From Vespa crabro (taxonomy: Eukaryota; Arthropoda; Insecta; Hymenoptera; Vespidae), in assembly GCF_910589235.1 (NCBI RefSeq), contig NC_060973.1, positions 334,001 through 398,000 on the forward strand: 64,000 nt of DNA, given 5' to 3'. Positions 12,147 through 24,798 of this stretch are shown piece by piece. Numbering within the stretch: position 1 is the stretch's first letter; each line of letters begins with the position of its first letter. Below the pieces are notes generated by a model. It worked only from the letters and a program-made list of their open reading frames with translations, did no database searches and had not been told where the DNA came from. The position numbers and the translations under genes were made by a program.

Positions 12147-15100
12147 ATGGCAGACAGGATATACCATCCGAATCGTGACCTGGCGCGAAATGCTTACTGT
12201 TCGAGTATGGAACAATACAGGCAGATGTATAACAAGTGAGTGAGAACAGCTTTATTATATTCAACATTTCGTTTCTATAACGAAGGATCCCCCAATGGGT
12301 GGTGAATATGAGGTAGGGTCAAGGATGAGAGAGAATAAGGGATGCCAGAGGAACTCGATCGAACTCGATGGCTCTTATGGATTTTAAAGGCGCATGCGCA
12401 ATTCGATTCTAGGCCACGTCTCTTTGTTTCAAATTTTATAAATATGATTTATTATCGATGTTTTTTTCCATTTTCCATTCCTATCTATTTTTCTTTTATT
12501 TATTTCTATTTGTGCATAATTTTTCTTCTTTTTTTTTTTTTTTTTTTTCTCTAAAGAGGAAAAATAATAAGAGTATTAAGTCATTTGTATATAATGTTTA
12601 GTTTCAAATTCAGATAAAATAGCATTATCAAAAAGAAAGATAGCCATAGAAAGATCTCTTAGATAAATTTTTGTTTTATATTCTATTAGATTACTTATGG
12701 AAACAATCAAATGTAAAGTTTGATCTTAGATAAAATAAGGGTTAATTATTGTTTCATCGTTACAATTTTTTGTGAAAATTATATGTAAAGGATAAGGTGT
12801 GTATCGTAGGAAAATAATTTGTATAATTCTTTTCTATTTAATGTCCATATCTCCCAAATAAGGAATCTATGAAAATAGAAATTTGTTATCGATCCGATAG
12901 ATGCGACACTGTGAAGAAGAGAGTATCTGTTCCAAGTATCATAGATATACTGATTTATTTACATAGGTTTATTATCGATAGATCGATCTACCGTCATAAA
13001 GTTTCGAATAATTTCATTATGTTGGATTATATTTCAAATAAATGTATTTATTAAAGATATTTTTTTAGCTCTGTGAAAAATCCGGTCAAGTTCTGGAGCG
13101 AGATCGCGAACAAATTTTATTGGGAAACACCGGCGACTGATGACAAATTCTATTCATATAACTTCGATACATCCAAAGGCGAAATATTTATTAAATGGAT
13201 GGAAGGCGCCAAAACCAATATCAGTTTCAACCTACTCGACAAGAACGTGAACGATGGCAAGGGCGATGAAATAGCATTTCATTGGTAAGATCATTGTCTC
13301 ACGACATTTTCAAAGCCTATTCTCGATTCTTTGTAAATAGAAAAATCGGCAAAAAGTTCATTGACCTCCTTCGTTATCTCTTGATAAATCGAATAAAAGA
13401 ACTTCGAAATGTAAAGAAAAAAGGAAAAGAATTTGTTGCTAGAAAAAATAATCGAAAGACGTTAAGCCCGTTTACGGAAGCAAGAAGATAAGTAACGTGA
13501 TGTCCAATATATTATAAATACCAAATGGTTAGACACGAACTTTATGGAAAACAAAAAGGTTCCCAATTATTATAACCGAGGTAAGATACATATCATATGT
13601 ATATACCGATCGAATGTTCGAACGATGTCAAATGTGTGAATCCTTGTTTGTACCTATCTTCGTGCTTTATTGTCATGTAAAATATATTCGCTGTTGTTAG
13701 ATGCAAGTCACTCGAATATTCTACGAAAAGAAAATTCTTCTTTTTTTTTTTTTTTTTTTTTTTTTTTCTTTTCTCGCTAATATATTCCAAATATTAAAAC
13801 TTCGAATATTTCAACGTAATGTAAATTAAAACGAAGATTAGATCGATAGTATGTAATTAAGAAAATATATGTTTCGCGCGTTCGCGTTGGTAAGTTTGAA
13901 AGAAAACAAAAACAGAAATAAAAAGGAAAAAACAATTCGACTCGAATATTATCAGTTTGTTCGTTCTAACTTAAAAAATTTCATAAAGCTAATTGGTTCC
14001 AAGAGTATGGTACGATTATATAACATTGTATGATTATTATACAATCCGTTGATTTCACAACGTTGAAATCTTGTATCCTGTATCATAACTTTTTTTTTCG
14101 AGACCCTATCTATTATTTTGTTCTCCCGAAGATTACCATACATCGAAAAGGATCATAAAAAATTCATGATCTCGACTTTAAATAAACTGATTAAATCTTA
14201 CGAACGTGACCTATTTTATTTTTTCAAATAATAAAATAATACTCATATTATGACAATAAGATATATATTTCTATTTCTCATGATGTCTTCATTGTTTTCA
14301 AGCACGTTTAACGATAGATAAAGGTAAAAAAAAAAAAAGAAATAATGAAAAATCATCCGTACAACATGGTTATTGTCGCTAGTTACAAAAATATATTTCA
14401 ATGTAATTCATAATAGATTAACGATATGTGATATAACAACGTTCATTAAAAATACAACATCACGAAAGCTTCTGATAGTAGTAAGGACGAATATTACAAA
14501 AAAAAAAAAAAAGAAAAAAAAAAAAAGTAATAATACAATTTTAATTGGATTTGTTTAAATTTTAAGAAGATATCCACGCTTTCTCATTTATTTCCTCTTT
14601 CTTAAATAAAAGATAAAAGATAATAACGTTCTCTAACAATAAATTTACCTAATATATCTTATATGATATATCAATAGATAATTGCAATTCAAATTCGTGA
14701 AGTTTGATAATTTGTCATTTAAGATTTTCATCTAAACTTTTTGATCGACGATGGTCAATGTCAAATTCATTGTTTTTTTACAGTCTTTAGTCAGAATATA
14801 TATATTATTTTGACGATACTACTTATATGCTTGCGTAATTTGTGACGTCGTCGATGTATTACAACAATCGAACGAACTACTTCGACGATGAATAAGTAAA
14901 AATGACCAAATGACATAAATTTATATATGTTCGATAGATAGAAATAATGTTTACCGTTAAAGTCTTACAGTGAAAAATAAAGTTCGTACGATCCTATTAC
15001 TGAGTCGATTTTTAAATATGTTTATAATGAGCCAACTTGATCTTTGACTCTATTACATCAATATGACGAAACTGAATTCATTAGAGCAGAACTATCGATA

Positions 15101-18100
15101 AATATTAATGCAAATATTGATTAGATTAATAATAAATTAATAATTATTTATTTATTTTTCTTCTTCTTTTTTTTGGTATTTTTGCGTTCTTTTTGTTTTT
15201 TTCTTTTTTACTTATATATGTATATATATATATATATGATATATTATCGCAGGGAAGGTAACGATCCGAACGACCATTCGAAGATATCCTATAGAAAGTT
15301 GCTAGCAAAGGTATGCAAATTTGCAAACGTTCTAAGGTCGAAGGGAGTGACAAAGGGAGACAGAGTGGTCATTTATATGCCAATGATTCTCGAGCTTCCT
15401 ATCGCGATGTTGGCTTGCACAAGAATCGGTGCGGTTCACTGCGTAGTCGTGAGTAACTCGATCGATCTTAAATAAATAATAGGAATTTATCCATAGTCTC
15501 AAGTTGATCCTTAAGTTTTCCCTTGAACGAACTCATTAAGATAATTAGTTCGCAGGATACTCGTCCGATGCCTTGGCAGAACGTATATTAGATGCCAAAG
15601 CGAAGATTCTCATAACTGTTAATCTAGCCAAGAGGGGAGAAAAATTATTGTTTCCTAAATATATTTGCGACAGTGCTATGGAAAAAGTTGCATCGCATGG
15701 CCACAATGTCGAGACATGCATAGTAGTTTCTCATTCGACCAGATTGACCAACAAACGTCCTAGTTTGGACGAAAATGGCAGTAAGCAGTAATTCTTTCAT
15801 TTTCTTTCGAATGAATATATATTCATTTATCGATTGCTTAAAACCAAAAAAAAAAGAAAAATAAAAAAATAAAAAAAGAAGCATAACGAAAGAAATTAAT
15901 TTTTCGTTTAATTGAAAGCTGGATCCTGGAATTCCGAACGTGACTGTTGTTGGCACGTAGAAATGGAGAAAGTGGAAAGTAAATGCGAGCCAGTGTGGAT
16001 GGACGCGGAAGATCCACTTTTCATTCTCTATACCAGGTAGTAAATAAATAAATGTTTACTTTTATTATCGGATCATACCGATGAAGATAACTCATTTAAC
16101 GTTTATGATCATTATATAGCGGTTCTACTGGTAAACCAAAAGGAGTCCTTCATACAATAGCAGGTTACATGATTTACGCGGCAACGACGTTCAAATATGT
16201 CTTTGATTATCATCCTGGAGATATCTATTGGTGTACCGCAGATATCGGTTGGATTACTGGTCACACTTACGTCGTTTATGGCCCACTGGCTAATAGTGCG
16301 ACCTCGGTCCTAGTGAGTAAAACCATAAAACTGTTAACGTTTCGAGCGATTAAGAATCTTATTTAAGTTGTAACGTTTAACGAACAGTTCGAAGGTACAC
16401 CGTTCTATCCCGAAAACGATCGATACTGGATGATCGTAGACAAGTACAAGGTCACTCAATTTTATACGTCTCCAACCGCGATCAGATCGCTCATAAAGTT
16501 TGGGGACGAGTTCGTAAAGAAGCATAATTTGTCCAGTTTGAAGGTAAACTATAATATACCTATATAATCTAACGTTTTCTGATACACTTAACGGTATCAA
16601 CATGTATCAACGTTTTTAATCCTGACGTATTAGATAACATCGATAAAGTTTAAAATATCTATCCAGTTGCGAGAGAGATAAAAGCGAAAAGCTTTTTTGC
16701 AGGTTCTCGGCTCGGTCGGCGAGCCGATTAATTCCGAAGCTTGGTTGTGGTTATACAACTTGGTTGGTCATGGCAAGTGTAGTATCGTCGATACATTCTG
16801 GCAAACGGAAACTGGTGGTCACGTCATCACACCATTACCAGGTGCGACCCCAATGAAGCCAGGATCAGCGGTACGAAATTGAGAATGTTCATTGATTTTA
16901 ATTAAAACACTTGAAAATGCTAAATTGAAAAATAGACAGAGATCATTTTTAAAATTGCACAATCGCGTTCGCGACAGACCTTTCCCTTCTTTGGAGTACT
17001 ACCGGAATTATTGGATGAAGATGGTCATGTGATCGAGGGCGAAGGAGAAGGATATCTCGTTTTTCGACAACCTTGGCCAGGCATGATGAGAAGTCTCTTT
17101 GGGAATCATCAACGTTTTCAAAACACCTACTTCGATAGATTTCACGGATATTATTGCACGGGCGATGGTAAGTCAATACGGTCGGTTATTTCAAAATGAA
17201 TATCAATCAATATTATCAAATGGTTATTTGGCTAGGGGATTTCTGAAATTGGACCCGGCGTATTTTGCATCCTTTCCAAGTTCTTCCTCGATTCTAATGA
17301 TCTGATTGTATTTGGCTGTTCTTTCGCTTCTACACGGTGCTCCTCCCTTAAATTGACCAGCGGACAAGCCTACGGCCAGATCAGCTACGAAATTGTCCTC
17401 CGTTTCGCATTGTTCAGCCGTGATGACATATCCCCAACCATTGATTTTTGCCATTCTGGCACAATTGATTACCTCGGTGACTGTACCGATTTGTGACATT
17501 CTTAGAACAAGACAATTAGCCATCTGTCGTTCTACCGCTTCCTCGATTCTTTCTATATTCATGGCTGTTAAATCGTCCGATACCACTTGGATTTCTTGAT
17601 CGGCTAAAGTCAACCAGCCCTCCCAATCTTCCTGATCGAAGGGATCTTCGATCGAGACGATCGATGGATACTCGGTGAGATAATCTACATATTGTTCCTT
17701 CAATGCTTCGGCTTCCATATAATCCTCGGGATCAGATTCTTCAGTTTTGAAGGCTAAATCGTAACCTCCTACGAAGAGAATGAAATAAAAGAGTAAAGAA
17801 AATTATAGAAATAAATTTGAAGTAAATACGTTCATCGAAATTAACCTTCTTTATAAAATGCACTAGCCGCCATATCTAATGCGATCTTTATCCTTCCTTC
17901 GTATCCAGCGTCCTTTATCGATTCGTCTATAAGAGTCAGAGCATCCTTGTCGTCTTCGAGAAGTGGCGCGAAAGCACCATCGTCGCTAACAGAAAGTGGT
18001 AATTGTACTTCTTGGCTCTCAGCAATTTTCCTCTCCAAAACGCGATAGACCTCGTTGCCCATCTTCATAGCGTCGACAAAACTTCCAGCTCCTACCGGTA

Positions 18101-19620
18101 GGATCATAAATTTTTCACAGGGTATACTATTACCGGCGAGTCTACCACCACTGATCATGTTGAAACATGGTACTGGCAAATAGAGATCACTATTCTCTGC
18201 TAATTCAGCTATGTACCTATAAAATCATTTTGATTATATAAAATCAAATATTGATAAGAAAAATTCTTACCTATAAATCGGAAGACCTTTCTTTGCTGCA
18301 CCAGCTTTGCAGCATGACAAAGAGACACCCAAGGTTGAATTAGAACCCAATTTTGATTTATTCTCAGTACCATCTAATCTGTTTAAAAAACTATCAATCT
18401 CCATTTGTTGACAAACTTCTAATTTCGATTTTAATAATTGCGGTGCTATCACGTTGTTGATTATGTCGACGGCCTTAAAGACCGAGCGACCATGATAAGC
18501 AGCCTCATTTCCATCTCTGATTTCTTGTGCTTGGTTAGGATTTATTACCAATGTACTAGGTACAGACGATCTGAACAGACCAATGTCCGTAATCAGATCT
18601 ACCTCTAAAGTAGGATCTCCTCTTGAGTCGAATATCTGACGAGCCTTCAACTTCTGAATCGGCATCTTATTTTTATTCTTAACCTTCGAATCCTCACGTC
18701 TTTAAATAATAATCGATCGTTATGGTACGAGCACAGTGTATCAGACACTTTTGATAATTTTCGTAATTGATCTGAATGAAATGTGAATTTTTTGGAATGA
18801 TCACATGTTATCAATTAAAAACATCTTTTTTTTTTCTTGTAATTTAAAGAGAAAACGCGTTGGATCGAATGGCAGATTCCGTTAACAATTGACTGTCAAA
18901 ATGAGTTTGTTTTAATTGCTTAGAAAAGTTTATAGCAATTCGAATTCTATTGAGTATTTTGATTTTTTCTTATAGGTGCCAGACGAGACGCAGATGGTTA
19001 TCTATGGGTAATTGGCCGTATTGATGACATGTTGAATGTTTCTGGGCATCTCATGTCTACGGCAGAAGTAGAAAGTGTTTTAACAAGTCATTCGTCGATT
19101 GCCGAAGCCGCCGTAGTTAGCAAAAATCATCCTGTGAAAGGTCAATGTCTTTATTGTTTCATTACACCTAATGAAGGTATCAAATTTGAAAAGAAATTAC
19201 AGGACGAAATTAAGCAAAGAGGTGAGTTACTCGTAATATTCTTATTGTCTTCCTTTTTCTTCTCTTTCATTTCTTTTTTCCTTTTTCCATCATTAAAACG
19301 ATAAAAATTATTCTCCATATTATTTACTATGTATATACATTCAAGTTATCATTTGATTTTTTTCATGCCATATTTCTATATATACATATGTAAGTAATAA
19401 TAGAACGCACATTCTTTAAACAGTGCGAGAAAAGATTGGACCTTTCGCCCAACCGGATGTTATTCAACATGCACCTGGCTTGCCAAAAACGAGATCAGGT
19501 AAAATTATGAGGCGTATATTAAGGAAGATCGCGGCTGGTGACAGAAACGTCGGTGACATATCAACTCTCGCCGACGAGGCCATCGTTGATCTTCTTTTCC
19601 AACTTAGACCACAAGTCTAA
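12147..19620 (+). CDS. AcCoAS: Acetyl-CoA synthetase (AMP-forming), cytosolic/nuclear type
   Basis: Makes acetyl-CoA from acetate, ATP and CoA. Exons: 12147-12235, 13069-13284, 15253-15448, 15549-15780, 15919-16036, 16120-16312, 16388-16543, 16703-16870, 16978-17167, 18976-19221, 19424-19620. They total 2,001 nt, or 666 residues, normal for the family. Motifs in order: N-terminal NPVKFWSEIANKFYW, P-loop YTSGSTGKPKGV, WCTADIGWITGH, DTFWQTETGGH, hinge GRIDDMLNVSGH and C-terminal PKTRSGKIMRR, which contains the catalytic lysine that sirtuins deacetylate in homologues. The N-terminus MADRIYHPNRDLARN does not look like a mitochondrial presequence, so a cytosolic form is likely. Intron 9 (17168-18975) contains a complete enolase-like gene on the other strand. 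No frameshift or missing motif is seen. Confidence 0.97.
13285..15252 (+). other. Intron 2 of acetyl-CoA synthetase
   Basis: A 1,968-nt intron with poly-T (13739-13767) and poly-A tracts. No gene, RNA or mobile element is recognised in it. Intron 1 (12236-13068) is likewise empty. Confidence 0.7.
13739..13767. repeat. Poly-T tract
   Basis: An almost uninterrupted run of T residues inside intron 2 of acetyl-CoA synthetase. Confidence 0.9.
17224..18665 (-). CDS. Enolase-like protein, predicted pseudoenzyme, nested in an acetyl-CoA synthetase intron
   Basis: Three exons (18665-18271, 18216-17846, 17768-17224) give 1,311 nt, or 436 residues, the usual enolase length, with no stop or frameshift. 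Introns are only 54 and 77 nt. The fold is recognisable throughout: MPIQKLKARQIFDSRGDPT, KSKLGSNSTLGVSL, FMILPVG, IVSIEDPFDQEDW and GAPCRSER. By yeast numbering D246 (IALDMAAS), E295 (SIEDPF), D320 (VVSDDLT) and K396 are kept. Lost are S39 (the SGASTG loop reads STLVIN), H159 (GGRLAG), E168 (to K), E211 (SDDGAF), the catalytic base K345 (VLRMSQIG) and H373/R374/S375 (ITAEQCE). Glycolytic activity is therefore very unlikely. Uninterrupted full length suggests a selected non-catalytic role, but this is inference. A working enolase gene is presumably elsewhere. Confidence 0.9.
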
Positions 19621-19628
19621 ACGAACCA

Positions 19629-19667
<39 letters not shown>

Positions 19668-19689
19668 TTATTATATATATGTATATAAT

Positions 19690-19830
19690 AAGCTTTTCTG
19701 TTTATCTGCTGTTTTTCAGTCGTGGCAACGAATATATATATATAATATGTGTGTGTATATATATGATATATTATATAGTCTTTAGTAAGCTTTTTCTTGT
19801 CTGCTGTTTTTCAATCGTGGCAACGAAGAC

Positions 19831-19862
<32 letters not shown>

Positions 19863-19917
19863 TAATTATATATTCGTTGCCACAATTGAAAAACAGCAGA
19901 AAAACAAATAAAGCTTA
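19690..19917. repeat. Two direct and one inverted copy of a ~45-bp module (hairpin)
   Basis: A module with core CTGCTGTTTTTCAATCGTGG followed by CAACGAA occurs at about 19690-19732 and 19785-19828 on the plus strand, and inverted at about 19872-19920. Copies 2 and 3 can form a nearly perfect stem of about 45 bp with an AT-rich loop of TA repeats that can itself pair. The block starts about 70 nt after the acetyl-CoA synthetase stop codon, so it probably lies in its 3' UTR. Confidence 0.8.
19907..19912 (+). terminator. Candidate poly(A) signal of acetyl-CoA synthetase
   Basis: This is the first AATAAA I find after the stop codon. It lies in the inverted third copy of the module, that is, in the 3' arm of the predicted hairpin. 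Confidence 0.45.
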
Positions 19918-19920
19918 CTA

Positions 19921-21614
19921 AAAATATTTATGAAAGCTTATACAACAAATATTGTTGAAGCTTATAGAACATTTTTACAATTCTTCGTTTATCCTTTTTT
20001 TTTGTTACTAATAGTTGAACTATTATTATTGTATTATATTATTATTGTTGTTATTATTATTATTATTATTATCGGACTTCAGGTATAGATATATATATAT
20101 ATATTGTACTATCTCGACGATTGGAATTTATTCTCAAAAAATAATGTTTTGTTCTCTCTTTTAATTTAAAAAAAAAGTAAAAACGATCATTGTTATTTTC
20201 GGATGGTATTTTTTCTACTATTATTATTATATCCTAAACATATAGATATTTTTATTGAACATCGTTATTATTATTATTATTATTATTATCATCATTGTCG
20301 TTATTATCATTGATTTTCGTTATTAATATTCTAATTTATTAAGAAGATTTAAAAGAATCTCCACGTAGTATTCTTTTCACATCTTATATTAAAATGTTGT
20401 GCTCTTTAAAAAAAAAGTCTTCTTTCGCACATTTAATAAAGCAGTCCGTTAAAAGTTCAACTTTTTATTACTTACTGAAACCAAATAGAAATACGGTTGT
20501 CATAGATATGATTCTTTCTGCAGCAATAAAAATACACTAGAGAAAAAAGAAACAACGACAACAATAACATATATAAAATGTCGTAAAAAAGTATTTAAAC
20601 GTCGTTTTAACAGAATTTATCGAAGTATCGATAAAGTCGATCCGCTTCTCTTTTGTGCTTTACGATTGAGAAAGAAAATAAATGAAGAAAATTTTATAGC
20701 GAGCCAGCGATTATATTGAATCGGTAGAATGCCTATCTACTCGATTGAAAGAACGGAAATGTACAACGATGAGATATAGTAATCGATCGACAATTCATTC
20801 GACGCTTATTACTTTTATGAAGAACGCAAATAGAAAGAAAACAAATTATTTATATATATGTGTGTATATATATATATATATAATATAAGTATATATATAT
20901 ATAATATATGTGTATATATATAATATATAGACCTCGTAATGATAACCATAATTTTTAAGCCTCTTACAATAATTTACCAACAAACAAAAGTCATAATAAG
21001 AAAGAATAAAAATTTATTAGTTTTTAATCGGTAATAAATTATAATAATAGTAATAATTGCCAAACATTTCTTTTTCGGTAAAAAAAGCAAGATGATCTTG
21101 ACTTTTTGAAATGGAACCATTATATTTCTCCTTTTTTTTTTTTACAATAGAATATAGTACAATAAAACAAATTCAATGAATACACACAATGTTATTTTAA
21201 GTTTACATTACTATTCAAAATAAACAATTTTTAATTTAATGACACATAATTCTCCGTTATTGAATGAATTCATTAGAATCTTAAATAATAAGCAAACGTA
21301 ACAATATACTAGCTAAAGTAGATATTCAGATTATATTTCAACTTTGCAACTCTTTTTATAAATTATTATGTGTAACATCAATTATATTGCAATGTTTTAC
21401 ATCCGTAGAACGTTAGATTGTTCTCGTAAATATACGGAATAATTAAATAATCAATTAAAATATCATTTGTAACACCAAGCGTTAATATTTACATTTAGTC
21501 AATTGTTATTGTAATTTATTGGCAGTTAGAAGCTATTAAATTTCTATTTTTGTTTTTTTGTCAGATTATTGTTAATCATAGTTACCGTTGCGAGGAATAT
21601 TTTGTATATATGTA

Positions 21615-21658
<44 letters not shown>

Positions 21659-21947
21659 TTTGCATATACACACTTGTGCGAATATTGCGCGCTATTGCAA
21701 ATTAAGAGAGAAAAAGCATTCAAATGTTTATCGTAATATAAGCGTCCGTGATACGTGATGCCTGTACTTATGTACGTTAGAAAACAAAGTAAAAGCGATC
21801 TTAGGCTAAAGAAAAATAATAATGCCTCGTGTTCCTTCGAGGCGTGTCCGATACATATCATTTTTTGCGGAACAAAATCAACTTTAGGTGTGATAATTAA
21901 AATACATGTATTAATGTATATATCGTAATGATCGAAGAGAGAACATA

Positions 21948-22001
<54 letters not shown>

Positions 22002-22737
22002 TATCTCCTTTTCGAAAGAAAATATATTTAGAAAGTCTGAAGTGTTACTTTAGTTAATAATGTAATAAATTACTTCCTCAAATTTCACGTATTACACTTC
22101 GGCCGTGGCAATACGTACACGTATATAAACATATATATACATAAAAGAAGAAACAAAAAAGAATATATATTATTCTATATGTATATAGAATATATATATA
22201 TATAGACTATATTAAAAATTGCAAAGCTATGTATATGTATATGTGTTAAAAGTGATAATAATATTGTTCTGTTAAACAAACGACGTTTTCTTCCGTTAAT
22301 CCTTTGATACATTCCCTCTCTTATCATTAGTTAAACTTTCATGAGATAGTATATACTACGTAATAGAAATTGTGTCATTCCGTTAAAGAATATTTTAAAC
22401 AGATAAATATATATTTAGTCGATGAATATGTATCAGAAATAAAAAAAATCGTTTGAAACATCGGGTCAATCGCGCAAGTGCGATTATTGGAATATCATTG
22501 GCGCCACAGTCGCTATAGATGCGACTTCAGGAGTGGGTGAAACAACAAAATGAGGATCGTTCTTCGGCAACAGCTGACGAAAATTATGTCAGTTGATAGC
22601 TATTACTAGTAGTGGTTGTGTTGGAGGACCTTTTTTCTTCTTTCATGTTCTTAATACGATGACAAACTAAGAAAAGTGTCAAAGCGATTCTATCAGGAAT
22701 ATTTCGAGATTCTTATTTGCTCTATCGATTTATTAAA
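19921..22737. other. Intergenic region, microsatellite-rich
   Basis: About 2.8 kb between acetyl-CoA synthetase and inositol monophosphatase. It holds TTA/ATT runs (20028-20075, 20262-20290), long TA/TG tracts (20855-20930, 21605-21655, 22125-22205) and a GA tract. No gene is recognised. Bases of about 22460-22737 are less AT-rich and probably contain the promoter and 5' UTR of the phosphatase. Confidence 0.65.
21954..21996. repeat. GA microsatellite
   Basis: About 21 uninterrupted GA units in intergenic sequence upstream of inositol monophosphatase. GA tracts can bind GAGA-type factors in insects, but nothing here shows that this one does. Confidence 0.9.
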
Positions 22738-24592
22738 ATGTCTGACATCGAGGAATATTATGTGGAAATTCTTCGACTGGTTAAAGAAGCCGGTTCGGTA
22801 AGAAATTAAAGCCAGTTAAAGGATATCCTTAATTAAAAATTCAATTATCTTGGTTACTCAAGATCCAATGTATACATAGATCTTAACTTGATCATTTAAA
22901 AATCTCTCATGAATGGAATATCCAAGTGACGATTATTATCTGTTTATTATCCAATCGATAGATAGCCTTCAATTTAATTTTAGCGACTTAGCTATATAGA
23001 ACACTTGTTTAGCTTCTCCGAAGGAAGATTTGTTCATGGTCAGAATAAATTCTTTTTTAATCCTTTTTTTTCTTTTTATTAATTTTGCAAAATATTATCG
23101 TTAAATCGTAATAAGATTTGACAATTGTCGAAAGTTTATGGAGAAAAGAAAGAAAAAAAAAAAAAAAAAAAAAAATATAAATAAAAAAGAAAAGCCACAT
23201 AAAGAAATGTAAATGAAATCATATACCTTAGATCGTGAGAGAGAAGATATATCAATGCAAAGATGCAATGACAAAATCATGCGATGTGGATCTCGTTACT
23301 GAGTGGGATCAAAAGGTCGAGAAACTTCTCATGGATGGCATATCTTCAAAGTTTCCAGATCACAAGTACGTACGATACTTATTTCATTTTGATCAACTTG
23401 TTTTTCTTCTTTAAAACGATCTCACGGTAATCGTGATTCAGCTGATCTTTCTTTAATGCCCATCGACATGCATTTCTCCTCCTTAAAATGATAAATAGAT
23501 TTAACGATCAATTAAATCAAAGGGTAACTTACGATTTCAATAAAAATTCATTTATGGTAATCGATAGAGCTTTCCGTTATAAACTCTACGATGATTTTTT
23601 ACGGACAATCTAGTTAAACAATATTTGTTCATTTAAACGTTAAATTAAAATGCATATACGTATACTTGTTTTCAGATTCATTGGCGAGGAATCTACGTCT
23701 TTGGGTAAAAAAGCAGAATTAACGGACGCGCCAACATGGATCATAGATCCGATTGACGGAACTATGAATTTCGTTCATGGTTTACCGCACACATGCATAT
23801 CGGTTGGCTTGCATATAGGAAAGGTTGCGGAAATCGGTGTTGTTTATAATCCTATTTTAGAACAGTTATTCACAGCTCGCAGAGGCAAAGGTGCTTTTTT
23901 GAATGGTGCCCCGATACGAGTTTCTGGCCAGAAAGGTGATCTATTTATGATTGAATCTAAAAAAAACAGTTCTCATGGTGTACAACATAGCTTGCATATA
24001 TATAGTAAAATCATCATTAGAATTTTTCATACCTTTCTTTTATTTTCACTCATTAAAGACGTTACAATTTTTTAGAGTTACGTAAAGCCTTGATCATGGT
24101 AGAGATGGGTACAAGTAGAGATCCCAAGAAAATGAAAGTCGTCTTTCAAAATATTAATATTCTGATACCACAGATCCACGGGTAAAATGAAAAAGAACAT
24201 TTCCCTCTTGAGAAACATTTAATAGTATTTAAACAATTAATTGACGAATTTCTTCTTTAGAATGAGAGCGTTAGGATCGGCGGCTTTGAATATGTGTATG
24301 GTGGCACTTGGTGGTGCCGATGTTTGCTTTGAATATGGAATTCATGCTTGGGACATTGCGGCTGGTGATCTTATCGTCAGAGAAGCAGGAGGCGTTTGTA
24401 TAGATCCAGCAGGTGTATGATTGTTTAATAATTTTCTTAAACATCATGCCCACGAGAATTCTCTACATAAATGTTTTTCCATCAGGAGGACCATTTGATG
24501 TTATGAGCAGAAGAGTATTATGTGCATCATCCATGGAATTAGCTCAAGAATTGTGTAAACAACTTGTACAGTATTATCCGGAACGAGATTGA
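22738..24592 (+). CDS. Inositol monophosphatase
   Basis: Hydrolyses inositol monophosphates to myo-inositol with Mg2+; the family is lithium-sensitive. Exons: 22738-22797, 23232-23365, 23676-23935, 24076-24181, 24261-24412, 24486-24592. They total 819 nt, or 272 residues, close to human IMPA1 (277). The start MSDIEEYYVEILRLVKEAG matches the family N-terminus. Metal-binding motifs are intact: CDVDLVTEWDQ, FIGEES, WIIDPIDGTMNFVHG and HAWDIAAGDLIVREAGG, followed by GGPFDVMSRRVLCAS. In the second motif the usual DGTTN is DGTMN; the catalytic first threonine remains. An AATAAA lies 200 nt past the stop. No signal peptide is seen, so it is probably cytosolic. Confidence 0.95.
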
Positions 24593-24792
24593 AAATTCAT
24601 ATAACATAGTGATTATTCCTTTCGTCTTGTATTTACTTGTTCGGTTGTACTTATACCAAAGACTCCAATCGTGTGTGTGTGTGTGTGTGTGCGTGCGTAT
24701 GTTTGTATAGTATATATATATATATATACATATATGTACTATACATATCTCTTACAAATTATGTTTTATAATGCGGCATTGATAGAAATGAA

Positions 24793-24798
24793 AATAAA
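24793..24798 (+). terminator. Candidate poly(A) signal of inositol monophosphatase
   Basis: AATAAA about 200 nt after the stop codon, beyond a GT/TA microsatellite at 24671-24730. Confidence 0.45.

Noticed and set aside
17224..18665. Enolase-like gene as a processed pseudogene
   Set aside because: It has two spliceable introns and a full-length frame with no stop; the changes are targeted substitutions, not decay.
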